A stretch of 64,000 nucleotides of DNA from Cymbomonas tetramitiformis (lineage: Eukaryota > Chlorophyta > Pyramimonadophyceae > Pyramimonadales > Pyramimonadaceae). The DNA is taken from assembly GCA_001247695.2 (NCBI GenBank), contig LGRX02029311.1, positions 1 to 64,000 on the forward strand, given 5' to 3'. The position numbers and the translations under genes were made by a program. Under the pieces are notes generated by a model that had not been told where the DNA came from, did not search any database, and saw nothing but the letters and a program-made list of their open reading frames with translations. Positions 1-8,593 of this stretch are shown here, piece by piece; the stretch's first letter is position 1; each line of letters starts with the position of its first letter.

Positions 1-38
1 CCCAATAAGACATATACTACATTTCGCTCACGCTGTTT

Positions 39-2039
39 TTAATTAACCTTCATTGCCCACATCACATTTTGTATGGTGATTTGAGATTGATTTTTCCCCA
101 CTTGTACGTTCACGTACCCCCTATAATATTTTGTCATCGGCGGATTAGGCAGCAGCTGTCGTGAGTCCAAGGCCTGTATCCGCGAGAGCGGACCGGACAA
201 GGCCCGTACCGGAAACGTCACGTTCGGGTTCTCCGGCGGGTTCGCTCCCACCAAGTCGATGTAAAAGTGTACGGACCAGCGCGGCCACCCCGTGTGCTTG
301 AACTCCGCCCCGCAATGCACCAACCTCCCATGAAACACCACCACACTCCTCGCATTCAAGAAGAGTGTTGCCCCCGCCAACCCCCTGCCCTCATGGGATT
401 CCCCCACCTTCACCTTGTGCGACCCAGGGTACACCACAAACTGATACTCCTCCGTGTACACCGTGAGCACTCCGTACTCCCCCTCGTCGTAGTGCCTCCC
501 TTGCCGCTCCGCTCCGCGGTGCGTCATAAGGCATGTCCGTGCCATCATTCCAGAGCGCATTTCTAAGTCCCTGCTATCCACCTCCCCCAGCTTTCCCAGC
601 ACATCCCCCCCCAACGCCTCCAACCGATTCATCAACCCTGTCTTCTCCTCCACGTCGACAATGAACCGGTGATCGTCCGGTGTCGAGTGAACCTTCACCC
701 CTTTCTCCTTGCACTCCATGAAGTTCTGCCGCACTTTTTTCGTCTGGTACCCTTTGTGAAACTCCTCGTGCAGGCTGTCCAGGTCCGCTTCATCTTGCAT
801 ATAAGCGACGAAATAGCCGGCTCTTTCCAGCTGCGCTTGCCAATCAGGAGGGTACAGCAGGGAAGGCTGTACCCTCGAAGCAGGATCCTCCTCCCCAGGC
901 TCATCTGCAGGTCCTGCCTTCATCGCCTCCCCTGCTGGCACCTGTGCAGCCTCCCCTCCTGCTGCCGCGATCGCCTCCCCTGCTGCCTGCACAGGTGCTG
1001 GCTCCTGTGCAGCCTCCCCTCCTGCTGCCGCGATCGCCTCCCCTGCTGCCTGCACAGGTGCTGGCTCCTGTGCAGCCTCCCCTCCTGCTGCCGCGATCGC
1101 CTCCCCTGCTGCCTGCACAGGTGCTGGCTCCTGTGCAGCCTCCCCTCCTGCTGCCGCGATCGCCTCCCCTGCTGCCTGCACAGGTGCTGGCTCCTGTGCA
1201 GCCTCCCCTCCTGCTGCCGCGATCGCCTCCCCTGCTGCCTGCTGTGCTGGCACCTGTGCAGCCTCCCCTCCTGCTGCCGCATGCGCCTCCCCTGCTGCCT
1301 GCACAGGTGCTGGCACCTGTGCAGCCTCCCCTCCTGCTGCCGCATGCGCCTCCCCTGCTGCCTGCTGTGCTGCCTCCTGTGCTTCCTCCTCTGACGCCTC
1401 CCCTTCTCCTATCGTCAAAAGGCATGAAAAGGAAATAGGCATGGGGACCGCTCCTGCCTCCGCTGCCTCCCCTCCTGCTGCCACGATCGCCTCCCCTGCC
1501 GCCTGCTGTGCAGCCTCCCCTCCTGCTGCCGCGATCGCCTCCCCTGCTGCCTCCTGTGCTGGCAAGGCCAATGAGCCGGAGGGCTGCTTGTCAAAAAACG
1601 CAGGTTCAGTTTTGTACAGCCCGTGAAACGGGCCTTTACAGTTGGACCGATGGCAAGAAGCCATATCGTCCATCTCCACCCCGAGGCCAACCGCGCAACG
1701 GCCGTGAAACCCGCGTTTACAAATTCTGCATGCGTGGCCCACAGGAGCGCCCTGCGCTGCACCCTTCCCGCAAAACAGGCAGTGCTCGCGGGTAATGTCC
1801 CCGCAGCGCTTGCATTCCCCTTTGTACTGCGGAGATTCCGTGCCGCAACCCCTGTGAAAAAAGCCCTGGCATAGAGTGCACTTCGTCGCCTGCACTTCGA
1901 CCAGTGGTGCCTTTCCAATGTGCGGGCAATCCGGCACCACGCATCCTAGGCGAGGGGGGAACAGAGATTGCCTGCTCCGCCTGGGTTGCGCTTCCGCGCC
2001 GGAGGCTATTGAAAACGCTTGACTTCCACGACTGGCCAT
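39..2039 (-). CDS. Zinc-finger / 2-oxoglutarate-Fe(II) oxygenase-like protein
   Basis: 666 residues. Residues about 33-140 hold Cys/His clusters of PHD/treble-clef type (C..C....FH..C....C..C, twice). Residues about 165-390 are a low-complexity Ala/Gly/Glu/Gln repeat. The C-terminal ~270 residues look like a double-stranded beta-helix dioxygenase: HYD (HxD, about 514-516), a distal His in LVHCGAEF (about 574) and an Arg about 13 residues later in RWSVHF, the usual Fe(II) and 2-oxoglutarate ligands of PhyH/TET-JBP-like folds. The gene starts head-to-head with a small CxxC gene and a transposase-like gene across a hairpin-rich spacer, which suggests one mobile unit. By analogy with TET/JBP genes carried by fungal transposons it could oxidise a modified base; that is inference, and another oxygenase substrate is equally possible. 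The frame is intact; the ATG at 2039 is preferred because the first finger follows it closely. Confidence 0.72.
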   Translation of the reverse strand: MASRGSQAFSIASGAEAQPRRSRQSLFPPRLGCVVPDCPHIGKAPLVEVQATKCTLCQGFFHRGCGTESPQYKGECKRCGDITREHCLFCGKGAAQGAPVGHACRICKRGFHGRCAVGLGVEMDDMASCHRSNCKGPFHGLYKTEPAFFDKQPSGSLALPAQEAAGEAIAAAGGEAAQQAAGEAIVAAGGEAAEAGAVPMPISFSCLLTIGEGEASEEEAQEAAQQAAGEAHAAAGGEAAQVPAPVQAAGEAHAAAGGEAAQVPAQQAAGEAIAAAGGEAAQEPAPVQAAGEAIAAAGGEAAQEPAPVQAAGEAIAAAGGEAAQEPAPVQAAGEAIAAAGGEAAQEPAPVQAAGEAIAAAGGEAAQVPAGEAMKAGPADEPGEEDPASRVQPSLLYPPDWQAQLERAGYFVAYMQDEADLDSLHEEFHKGYQTKKVRQNFMECKEKGVKVHSTPDDHRFIVDVEEKTGLMNRLEALGGDVLGKLGEVDSRDLEMRSGMMARTCLMTHRGAERQGRHYDEGEYGVLTVYTEEYQFVVYPGSHKVKVGESHEGRGLAGATLFLNARSVVVFHGRLVHCGAEFKHTGWPRWSVHFYIDLVGANPPENPNVTFPVRALSGPLSRIQALDSRQLLPNPPMTKYYRGYVNVQVGKNQSQITIQNVMWAMKVN
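930..1560 (-). repeat. 63-bp coding minisatellite (21-residue repeat)
   Basis: Tandem 63-bp units, some shortened, encode QAAGEAIAAAGGEAAQEPAPV-like peptides inside the oxygenase gene. Five near-identical units lie at about 950-1245, with degenerate ones to 1560. The array is a flexible linker between the zinc fingers and the oxygenase domain. Copy number keeps the frame, so it probably varies between alleles. Confidence 0.9.
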
Positions 2040-2182
2040 TTTTTTCTCGATAAGTATTGAGAGTATAAGTATATAGAAGATTTTAGTAACTAGGTGTTAC
2101 TAAACAAACTGAGAAACTTGTGAGCACTTTCGCCAAACCGTACTGTAACTAACTTGCAAAGCTTTGAAAATGCGCATGCGCT

Positions 2183-2551
2183 TCACCGGCCGCGAGATCA
2201 GGCCAGTCACAGGGAGACTTTGATCTCGCGGCCGGTGACATCTTCTTGCGCAATTATACCATAATCTGATGTGTACAAAGAAAAATTTCACCGGCCGCGA
2301 GATCGGTCCAGTCACATCGGAGCTTAGATCTCGCGGCCGGTGACATCTTCTGCGAAATTATACACAATCTGATGTGTAAGAAGAAAAATTTCACCGGCCG
2401 CGAGATCGATCCAGTCACAGGGAGACTTTGATCTCGCGGCCGGTGACATCTTCTTGCGCAATTATACCATAATCTGATGTGTACACCGAAAAGTTTCACC
2501 GGCCGCGAGATCAGTCCAGTCACATCGGAGCTTAGATCTCGCGGCCGGTGA
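2183..2551. repeat. Four hairpins with 17-bp perfect stems between divergent genes
   Basis: Each 56-bp unit is TCACCGGCCGCGAGATC, a 22-nt loop, then the exact reverse complement of that arm. Units lie at 2183-2238, 2288-2343, 2391-2446 and 2496-2551, spaced about 104 bp. The loops alternate between two types (1 and 3 contain cagggagacttt; 2 and 4 contain catcggagctta), so the array grew by duplicating a two-hairpin block. The spacers also repeat (aattata..aatctgatgtgta). The position between divergent genes suggests a shared promoter or transposase-binding region. Confidence 0.92.
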
Positions 2552-2635
2552 TGCGTGTATGCGTGAACTAGACCTGAACGGGCATAACACCGGACGCGAA
2601 AGTGCAAACTCGAAAGACTTAAACTCTCAAGTATC

Positions 2636-2818
2636 ATGAAGTGCGACTATTGCAATAGGAGAGCAAGAGTGCACGTATGGTTTGGACCTGATTGCTATCT
2701 GTGCGATATTACCGACTACCAGTACGCGCTCGCTTGTCTACCTTGCGCTTGGGATGTCTTGATGGAAGCAGAGGGCCTGGACGATTATAGGGGGGTGAAT
2801 TGGGAACTGCTTTTTTAA
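2636..2818 (+). CDS. Small CxxC protein (60 residues), unknown function
   Basis: The sequence starts MKCDYCNRRARVHVWFGP and carries three Cys pairs (CDYC, CYLC, CLPC), enough for one or two zinc sites, with an acidic C-terminus. It lies between the hairpin array and the transposase-like gene, on the same strand as the latter, and stops about 135 bp before the transposase ATG. I do not recognise a family. A role as an accessory zinc-binding protein of the mobile unit is a guess. The ATG directly follows an AT-rich stretch. It could be a chance ORF, but the regular Cys spacing argues for a real product. Confidence 0.45.
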   Translation: MKCDYCNRRARVHVWFGPDCYLCDITDYQYALACLPCAWDVLMEAEGLDDYRGVNWELLF

Positions 2819-2953
2819 AAACAAAGTCAGAGAGAGTACAGCAGCGGACCGCCCTACTACTGCAGTATGGAACTGATTTAGACTTTAAGGGGGGAACTAA
2901 TTGCATAGGTTCCCACCTGTGGCTTTGGCCACACCCAACAGCTAGCGGGGACA

Positions 2954-5900
2954 ATGTCTTCTCTTCGAGTGTTAGTTGACTTACTGCCGTTGTTGCAAAG
3001 CCTTGGCAAAGAGGCGCATGATTTCCCTGAGGTGTACCCGGTGGATGCAGCAGATGTAGAGCGTGGCATGGAACTTGCTTCACGCATCACAGCCTTCGCT
3101 AAGTACTGGTTGGATGTGGCGCCCCCTGTGGCGCCCGCTGTGGCGCCCCCTGTGGCGCCCGCTGTGGCGCACCCTGTGGCGCCCGCTGTGGCGCACGCTG
3201 TGGCGCCCGCTGTGGCATCCCCTAGACCGCCCGCTGTGGAATCGCGTATAGCGTCGCCTGCAGTTGGGACGACGCCAGTATCCACTGTTGCGAAACGGCG
3301 CGCTGCAGCAAGGCGACGTCAGGCGGACTCTCGCGCGAGGAAGCGTTTGCGAGTGGATATCCCTGATCGGGTCCCTGAAGAGGGGGGATCGGGCGCTACC
3401 GCTGCTATCGGTATCCCGCGGGGAAGCAAAAGTCACTGGAACAAGAAGCTGCAGGGGGTATTTCAGAACGCGCGTGACGATTTGATACCAGGAGCGCTCG
3501 CGAACTATGTGCAAACGTTGGACAGCGGCATTCAAACAGCGGTGCGTGGTGGCATGCGTGCACCAGAGGATCGCGTGGGTATGGGCATAGTGAGCAGCTT
3601 ACGTGCGGCCTTCGCCTCCCTCGCAAGCAGCCGCTGCAAACTAGACCGCGACATTCAACTGGCAGGAGCAGCGATGGCGTTTGGGGGAGGGGCGTCAGAA
3701 ACAGTGCAAGAGGTCGCCGGAGTTTTAGGCATAAAAGTCGGTGTGGTAACCACAGGGCAGTTAGGGCACCGGAACTTGCAAGCTGGTATGGGCCTTGAGC
3801 TGGCAGCAAGGCGAGGAAGCGGGCTGCTGAAGGGCTTGGTGACTGAAGTGAAGAAGAAGGCAAAGGACGCCCTGAACGCCGAAGTGTTGCAGAAAATAAG
3901 GGACTTCTGGCTCAGCCCAGGGATAACGCGGGTGTCCACCTGCAAAAGGGATGTCATACAGGTTCGACGTGAAGACGGGAGAGTTGAAAAGGCCTCAAAG
4001 CAGTGGCTGGAGATGACGCAGCTGGAGGTGTTCAGAAGGTTCAAGAAGAAGGAACCTGATGTGAAGGTGGGCTTGAGGACTTTCGAGCAGAAGAAGCCGA
4101 AGGAAGTGCGCAGGCTTACCCGGAGGGACACGATATCCTGCTGCTGCAGATATCACGAGGACTTCCGGTTGGCATTGACAGCATACAACCGTGCGCACGA
4201 GGTATTGCACTCTAAGTGCGAGTGCGAGGATAGGACGTGTTGCCCTCTGCTAGGGGGGCAGAGGGCAGTTCTATCCAATCGAAAGCCGACAGAGGCGTTC
4301 CCGGACAAGGTCTGCGGGCGGTGCGAGGTTGGCTCGTCGACGTCAAAGTTTGTAGCGTCGTTGTTGTGCCCGAAGCCAACGGGGGCAGACGGAGAGCCTG
4401 CGGAGTTTCACGCTATGCCTTGCTTGGATGGGTCGTGCGAGGATTGCGGGGGGTTGCGAAACCTGAAGCTGTGCGAGGCGGAGATAGGAAAGGCCGGTCA
4501 GCAGGTTGAGTGGAGTACCTACGAGAGCGCGGTGGTGGGAACCGACGACGACGGGAAGAACAAACACCGAGTACAGTTTGTGCAGAAGAAGACTCCGGTA
4601 GGGGAGCTCGTGTCCAAGTTACAAGGGTGTATGCTGGGGCATGTACCGGGGGAGTCCAAGAAGTGTTCGTGCGCGGGCAAGTTCGTGCGGAAGGATGCAG
4701 ATGGGGACTGGGCGGTGAAAGAACTAGCCGGGGTGAGTGGGCAAACCTGTCCATTTTTAAAGCCATATCCATACCATTGCTTTATGGCCCAACACACGAT
4801 GAACATGTTCAACAAGTGCAAGGAGAATTTGCCCTTGGGCCATTGCCTCCTTCTTTTCGACTTCAGCGAGAACCATGCATTGAACATTCCACGGGCAATC
4901 CAATCCTTGCATTGGATTGTGAAGCAGGCCTCGCTACTATGCTGCGTGCTATGGCGGCATGCGGTAAAGGAGGTGGACGGGGTGGAGTCCACGGAGGAGA
5001 ATCCCATCATTGTGAAGGATTACCTGTACTTTATGGGCAACGACATGCCCCATAGCCACCGTGCCATCCAGCACATGCGTAAACTCATCGTCAAGGAGTA
5101 CTTTCAGAAAAGAGGTTTGCCCCTCCCAAAATTCATTCACGAGTGGGCGGATGGGAGTGCGGCGCAGAACAAATGCGGCACGGCCTTTGCGGATGTGGTG
5201 GAGAGCGGGCGCCCGATGGATTGGGTACGAGGGCTTGGCATACCGTGCCAACGAAACTTTTTTGAGACATCCCACGCACGAGGCGAGCAAGATGCAATGG
5301 GAGTTGCGGTGAAGCATGAGGCTAGTTTGGCGGTAATGGCAACAACGGATAAGTGGTATGGAAAGATATTGAATGCAAGGGATTTGTATGAATTCTGCCT
5401 GGAGAGATTGCAGTTTGCGAAGGACCAAGGATCCAACCGGCGCTCGGCATTTGGGCAGCGGTTCTTCTTTTTGGTGGAGGATGGCGATGTCGACGAGTCG
5501 GGCCAGGGCTTCAAGACGGTGGATGGCACTTTGGCGTTGCACTCGGTGCGGGCGGGAGTTGGCCTAATGGTTGGGTTGAAGCGTGATCGTCCATGTTATT
5601 GCGATTATTGCTACGCACAATGTGAGCACCCGCAACCGGATAGTGAAGGGTGCCATTATAAGAGTCATGTGGATGAATGGGTGCCTTTCACGATGGTGGC
5701 GGAGGCGGTAGGGGAAGAGCGGCGAACGAGGATGCGTGCAGCGGAGCAGGCGCACGACGTGGCGCAAGTGGAGGTTTCACGAGGAAGCATCTTTGCACGC
5801 TCATCGGGGGGAGATGAGAACCACCAATATTATTTGGTGAAGGCGCTAGGTGGAGTGCATCAAGTGCTAGACGCGGACGGCATCAAAGACGACTACTACA

Positions 5901-6157
5901 CACAGGGTGTGGGGGGGAGTGCAGGGGCAGGAGTGCATGCTACCCCCGGCGAGTTCGTTGTTGAAGGCAGATTTTTGGAATGGAGGGATGAAAGCACATG
6001 CACGGAGTACTTTGTAGACAATAGCAGAAAATGTTTGACGTACTCACATCATATAGTGTGTGTGGAAGTGGCTCTGAGGAAGCGCAAAGTAGGCGGGCAG
6101 GACTACTTGATAGTACCGGAGGCGGAGCATCAACGTATCCTAGCTGCACTTGTGTAA
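2954..6157 (+). CDS. Large transposase-like protein (RNase H-fold candidate)
   Basis: 1067 residues, uninterrupted. Residues about 55-95 are a V-A-P-A/P repeat, followed by a basic nuclear-localisation-like stretch (RRAAARRRQADSRARKRLR). The middle has Cys-rich clusters (CCCRYHEDF, CECEDRTCC, CGRCEV, CEDCGG) of likely zinc-binding type. The C-terminal half holds LFDFSEN (about 635), EWADGSAAQNK (about 730) and FFETSHARGEQDAMG (about 768), an order seen in many uncharacterised, multi-copy eukaryotic mobile-element proteins. The Asp, Asp and Glu of these motifs are a plausible DDE triad of an RNase H-like nuclease. I do not see the motifs of KDZ transposases, so the superfamily stays open. It probably forms a mobile unit with the divergent oxygenase gene. 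Confidence 0.62.
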   Translation: MSSLRVLVDLLPLLQSLGKEAHDFPEVYPVDAADVERGMELASRITAFAKYWLDVAPPVAPAVAPPVAPAVAHPVAPAVAHAVAPAVASPRPPAVESRIASPAVGTTPVSTVAKRRAAARRRQADSRARKRLRVDIPDRVPEEGGSGATAAIGIPRGSKSHWNKKLQGVFQNARDDLIPGALANYVQTLDSGIQTAVRGGMRAPEDRVGMGIVSSLRAAFASLASSRCKLDRDIQLAGAAMAFGGGASETVQEVAGVLGIKVGVVTTGQLGHRNLQAGMGLELAARRGSGLLKGLVTEVKKKAKDALNAEVLQKIRDFWLSPGITRVSTCKRDVIQVRREDGRVEKASKQWLEMTQLEVFRRFKKKEPDVKVGLRTFEQKKPKEVRRLTRRDTISCCCRYHEDFRLALTAYNRAHEVLHSKCECEDRTCCPLLGGQRAVLSNRKPTEAFPDKVCGRCEVGSSTSKFVASLLCPKPTGADGEPAEFHAMPCLDGSCEDCGGLRNLKLCEAEIGKAGQQVEWSTYESAVVGTDDDGKNKHRVQFVQKKTPVGELVSKLQGCMLGHVPGESKKCSCAGKFVRKDADGDWAVKELAGVSGQTCPFLKPYPYHCFMAQHTMNMFNKCKENLPLGHCLLLFDFSENHALNIPRAIQSLHWIVKQASLLCCVLWRHAVKEVDGVESTEENPIIVKDYLYFMGNDMPHSHRAIQHMRKLIVKEYFQKRGLPLPKFIHEWADGSAAQNKCGTAFADVVESGRPMDWVRGLGIPCQRNFFETSHARGEQDAMGVAVKHEASLAVMATTDKWYGKILNARDLYEFCLERLQFAKDQGSNRRSAFGQRFFFLVEDGDVDESGQGFKTVDGTLALHSVRAGVGLMVGLKRDRPCYCDYCYAQCEHPQPDSEGCHYKSHVDEWVPFTMVAEAVGEERRTRMRAAEQAHDVAQVEVSRGSIFARSSGGDENHQYYLVKALGGVHQVLDADGIKDDYYTQGVGGSAGAGVHATPGEFVVEGRFLEWRDESTCTEYFVDNSRKCLTYSHHIVCVEVALRKRKVGGQDYLIVPEAEHQRILAALV
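3117..3235 (+). repeat. Short tandem coding repeat (Val-Ala-Pro)
   Basis: 12-bp and 24-bp units of the type gtggcgcccgct, repeated about nine times, encode alternating VAPP/VAPA/VAHP peptides near the N-terminus of the transposase-like protein. Confidence 0.85.
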
Positions 6158-6295
6158 CTTAATCTTTGATGGGTTATAATGGTCCAATATGCTTGCAATC
6201 ATAATGCGAAACCCCATAGGAATGCAACGGACATGGGTTGCTTGCAAATTCGATGTTATCGTTGACCTACATGTAGCACAAACCCTGAAACCCTG

Positions 6296-7000
6296 AAAAT
6301 GGCCTGCTCAGGCCCCAGAAACGGCCATTTTGGCCCCCGGCGAGCACCCAAATTAAAATTTCTCATCATTTCTTCCACTAAGTAGTTCGTGATGGTCCTT
6401 GAAAGGTCCCACGAACTTCAAACGCGCGATTCGGATACCTAACTGAAATCCTATAGCCCCGCGCACGCAAAATGGCCCGCTCAGGCCCAAGAAACAGCCA
6501 TTTTGGCCCCCGGCGAGCACCCAAATTAAAATTTCTCATCATTTCTTCCACTAAGTAGTTCGTGATGGTCCTTGAAAGGTCCCACGAAGTTCAAACGCGC
6601 GATTCGGATACCTAACTGAAATCCTATAGCCCCGCGCACGCAAAATGGCCCGCTCAGGCCCCAGAAACGGCCATTTTGGCCCCCGGCGAGCACCCAAATT
6701 AAAATTTCTCATCATTTCTTCCACTAAGTAGTTCGTGATGGTCCTTGAAAGGTCCCACGAACTTCAAACGCGCGATTCGGATACCTAACTGAAATCCTAT
6801 AGCCCCGCGCACGCAAAATGGCCTGCTCAGGCCCCAGAAACGGCCATTTTGGCCCCCGGCGAGCACCCCAAACAAAAATTTCTCATCATTTCTTCCACTA
6901 AGTGACCCGTGATGGTCCTTGGAAGGTCCCACGAAGTTCAAACACGCGATTCGGACACCGACGGGAAATCCTCTAGCACCCGCGCACTCAAAATGGCCTT
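6296..7000. repeat. 173-bp tandem repeat, about four copies
   Basis: Units begin with aaaatggcc at 6296, 6469, 6642, 6815 and 6990 (periods 173, 173, 173, 175). The first three are nearly identical; the last has drifted and breaks off. Each unit contains aaaatggccYgctcaggcc and, shortly after, the partly complementary aacggccattttggcccc, so each can fold back. The array lies just 3' of the transposase-like gene and may be its 3' flank or a satellite. Confidence 0.9.
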
Positions 7001-7367
7001 TTCAGGCCAAAAACCATCGATTTTGGCCGCCGGCGAGCCGGAAAATATTTTTTTTGAAATTTTTTTTCTCACTCCGAGTCTTACAATTGACCTTAAAAGG
7101 TCACACAACTCCAAAAAGTTGCAAATGTTGCATTATGCATGTGACCACTTTGTGACACTCGAACTTTTTGCGACGGCTCGCGTATATATCAAATATTCGA
7201 TTTATGCGAGTGCGTCGCCTTATGTGATTAAGCTCCGCAACCTGCGCACACAAAATTCGATATCCTACTACTGCACTCACACTTTATGCGTCCTCAGTTC
7301 TTCGCCTTGACGAGTCGGAGAATACCACTGATACGGCTGGATATACAGGCGCCGTGAATATATTATC
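7001..7367. other. Unassigned AT-richer stretch
   Basis: No convincing gene. Starts with a degenerate trailing copy of the 173-bp repeat and T-rich runs; short ORFs here have no recognisable motif. Confidence 0.5.
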
Positions 7368-7600
7368 AGTATACAAGAAACACTGCAAAGTTGGACAGCA
7401 ATGCAAGTGTACGGATAAGCGGGTTTGTGAGTGCAGTCTCTGTAAGAAGATCTGCTGAAGCACAACGCTTCCTCACTTTTGTACCATACGTCTCCCATCA
7501 TCTTAGATGGTACCGCCATTGGGTTGTGAACCCGAGACGTAGGTTGAACGACCAGCATTGTGGAAACGACTAGTTCGTTCATGCTGCGCATGCGAGTTCG
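7368..7600. repeat. 233-bp dispersed repeat, copy 1
   Basis: Appears identical to 46931-47163, where the same segment sits between two tandem copies of a piece of element D. It runs from agtatacaag to tgcgagttcg. It contains no recognised gene; one frame is open but short. Two apparently perfect copies about 39.5 kb apart point to a recent mobile or gene-conversion event. Confidence 0.9.
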
Positions 7601-7814
7601 TTCCGCGCATGCTAAAAGCCAAGATGGTTCTTGTTTGTTATTCAAGATGTATCTTTGCTTTGCCATCATCGAGTTCGACTTACGAACTCTCGATGAGAGG
7701 GATGCCTGATGATATGACATTATCATCTGGCGACATGTACAGTCATCGTCGACCGTACTGACGAATGTCATATCAATATATGACGCGACTCGACATGTAC
7801 AGTCATGGTCGACC
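7601..7814. other. Spacer with a small direct repeat
   Basis: Contains cgacatgtacagtcat(c/g)gtcgacc twice (about 7731 and 7791) and two nearby palindromic stretches. No gene seen. Confidence 0.4.
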
Positions 7815-8072
7815 AAATAGTGATGGGATTTTTCACTGTTTGAGATGGGTCGAGCGTAATCCATCGCGGTGAAAATGATATCCGCGACGGGACTCGAACC
7901 CATGACCTCCTGATTGAATCACAGTCGCTCTACCAACTGAGCTACGCGGGTTGATGATGACATCGACCCGCATTCAGTGGTACTCATCCAGTTTCTGATA
8001 TAATTACGGATCACGATTCGGCAGCTTCGATGACGCACCAACATCTGATGACTGCTCGCGATCCCTAACATA
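7815..8072 (-). repeat. 258-bp direct repeat carrying a tRNA-like unit, copy 1
   Basis: Nearly identical to 8336-8593; the only difference I see is catccag versus cattcag. Read on the minus strand, a TGTTAGGGATCG..CCCATCA core of 250 bp has TG/CA ends, and just upstream of copy 1 lies the purine-rich AAGTGGGGAGATA. These fit a very short LTR element (TRIM) of about 770 bp, but no clear primer-binding site or target duplication is visible. The alternative is a simple duplication around a tRNA locus. Confidence 0.6.
7879..7951 (-). tRNA. tRNA-like gene or pseudogene, copy 1
   Basis: 73 nt. The acceptor stem ACCCGCG/CGCGGAT pairs at six of seven positions, the D arm is GCTC..GAGC, and the T arm is ATGGG-TTCGAGT-CCCGT. 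Box A (TAGCTCAGTTGG) and box B (GGTTCGAGTCC) match the Pol III consensus, and TTTT follows 3 nt after the end of the unit. The anticodon arm is poor: only three central pairs, and no T at position 33 in the standard register, so the identity is ambiguous (TTC in the strict register). It is either a decayed tRNA or a tRNA-derived Pol III promoter in a repeat. Confidence 0.6.
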
Positions 8073-8335
8073 TCTCCCCACTTGAAATCAGATCGTCACC
8101 TGACGATTCGTGTTCCAGTTCGTATCACAGTTCGGTCGATGTGATGACGTGGCAGCTTACTATGAGCCGAATTGCAGTTCTTGGGATGCAGCCCATCGCA
8201 CCGAAGGTGCATCGCAGTTCTTGGGATGCAGCCCGAATCCACGTCATCAGCGCGGGTCACATCGTGCCAACACGCGGTTACATCAGACACCGAATCTGTG
8301 AGCCGTTTACGAGAATACCAATCTTAGGGTTCTAT
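8073..8335. other. Spacer between the two 258-bp repeats
   Basis: 263 bp with no gene. Contains the 21-bp phrase gcagttcttgggatgcagccc twice (about 8172 and 8213). If the flanking repeats are LTRs, this is the whole internal region, far too short for coding capacity. Confidence 0.5.
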
Positions 8336-8593
8336 AAATAGTGATGGGATTTTTCACTGTTTGAGATGGGTCGAGCGTAATCCATCGCGGTGAAAATGAT
8401 ATCCGCGACGGGACTCGAACCCATGACCTCCTGATTGAATCACAGTCGCTCTACCAACTGAGCTACGCGGGTTGATGATGACATCGACCCGCATTCAGTG
8501 GTACTCATTCAGTTTCTGATATAATTACGGATCACGATTCGGCAGCTTCGATGACGCACCAACATCTGATGACTGCTCGCGATCCCTAACATA
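8336..8593 (-). repeat. 258-bp direct repeat carrying a tRNA-like unit, copy 2
   Basis: Second copy of 7815-8072 at an offset of 521 bp. The near-perfect identity, including flanking non-tRNA sequence, shows a recent event or ongoing homogenisation. Confidence 0.6.
8400..8472 (-). tRNA. tRNA-like gene or pseudogene, copy 2
   Basis: Same sequence as the unit at 7879-7951, with intact box A and box B, the same weak anticodon arm and the same TTTT immediately downstream. Confidence 0.6.

Noticed and set aside
901..1425. Long ORFs on both strands through the 63-bp repeat
   Set aside because: Repeat unit is a multiple of three, so several frames stay open; only the oxygenase frame has flanking domains.
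2954..6157. Assignment of the transposase-like protein to the KDZ superfamily
   Set aside because: The oxygenase partner suggested it, but the expected KDZ motifs are absent; the motif set here is of another, unnamed type.
7879..7951. Calling a specific tRNA isotype
   Set aside because: The anticodon stem pairs poorly and position 33 is not T, so TTC, TCA or CAA could be argued; only tRNA-like is supportable.
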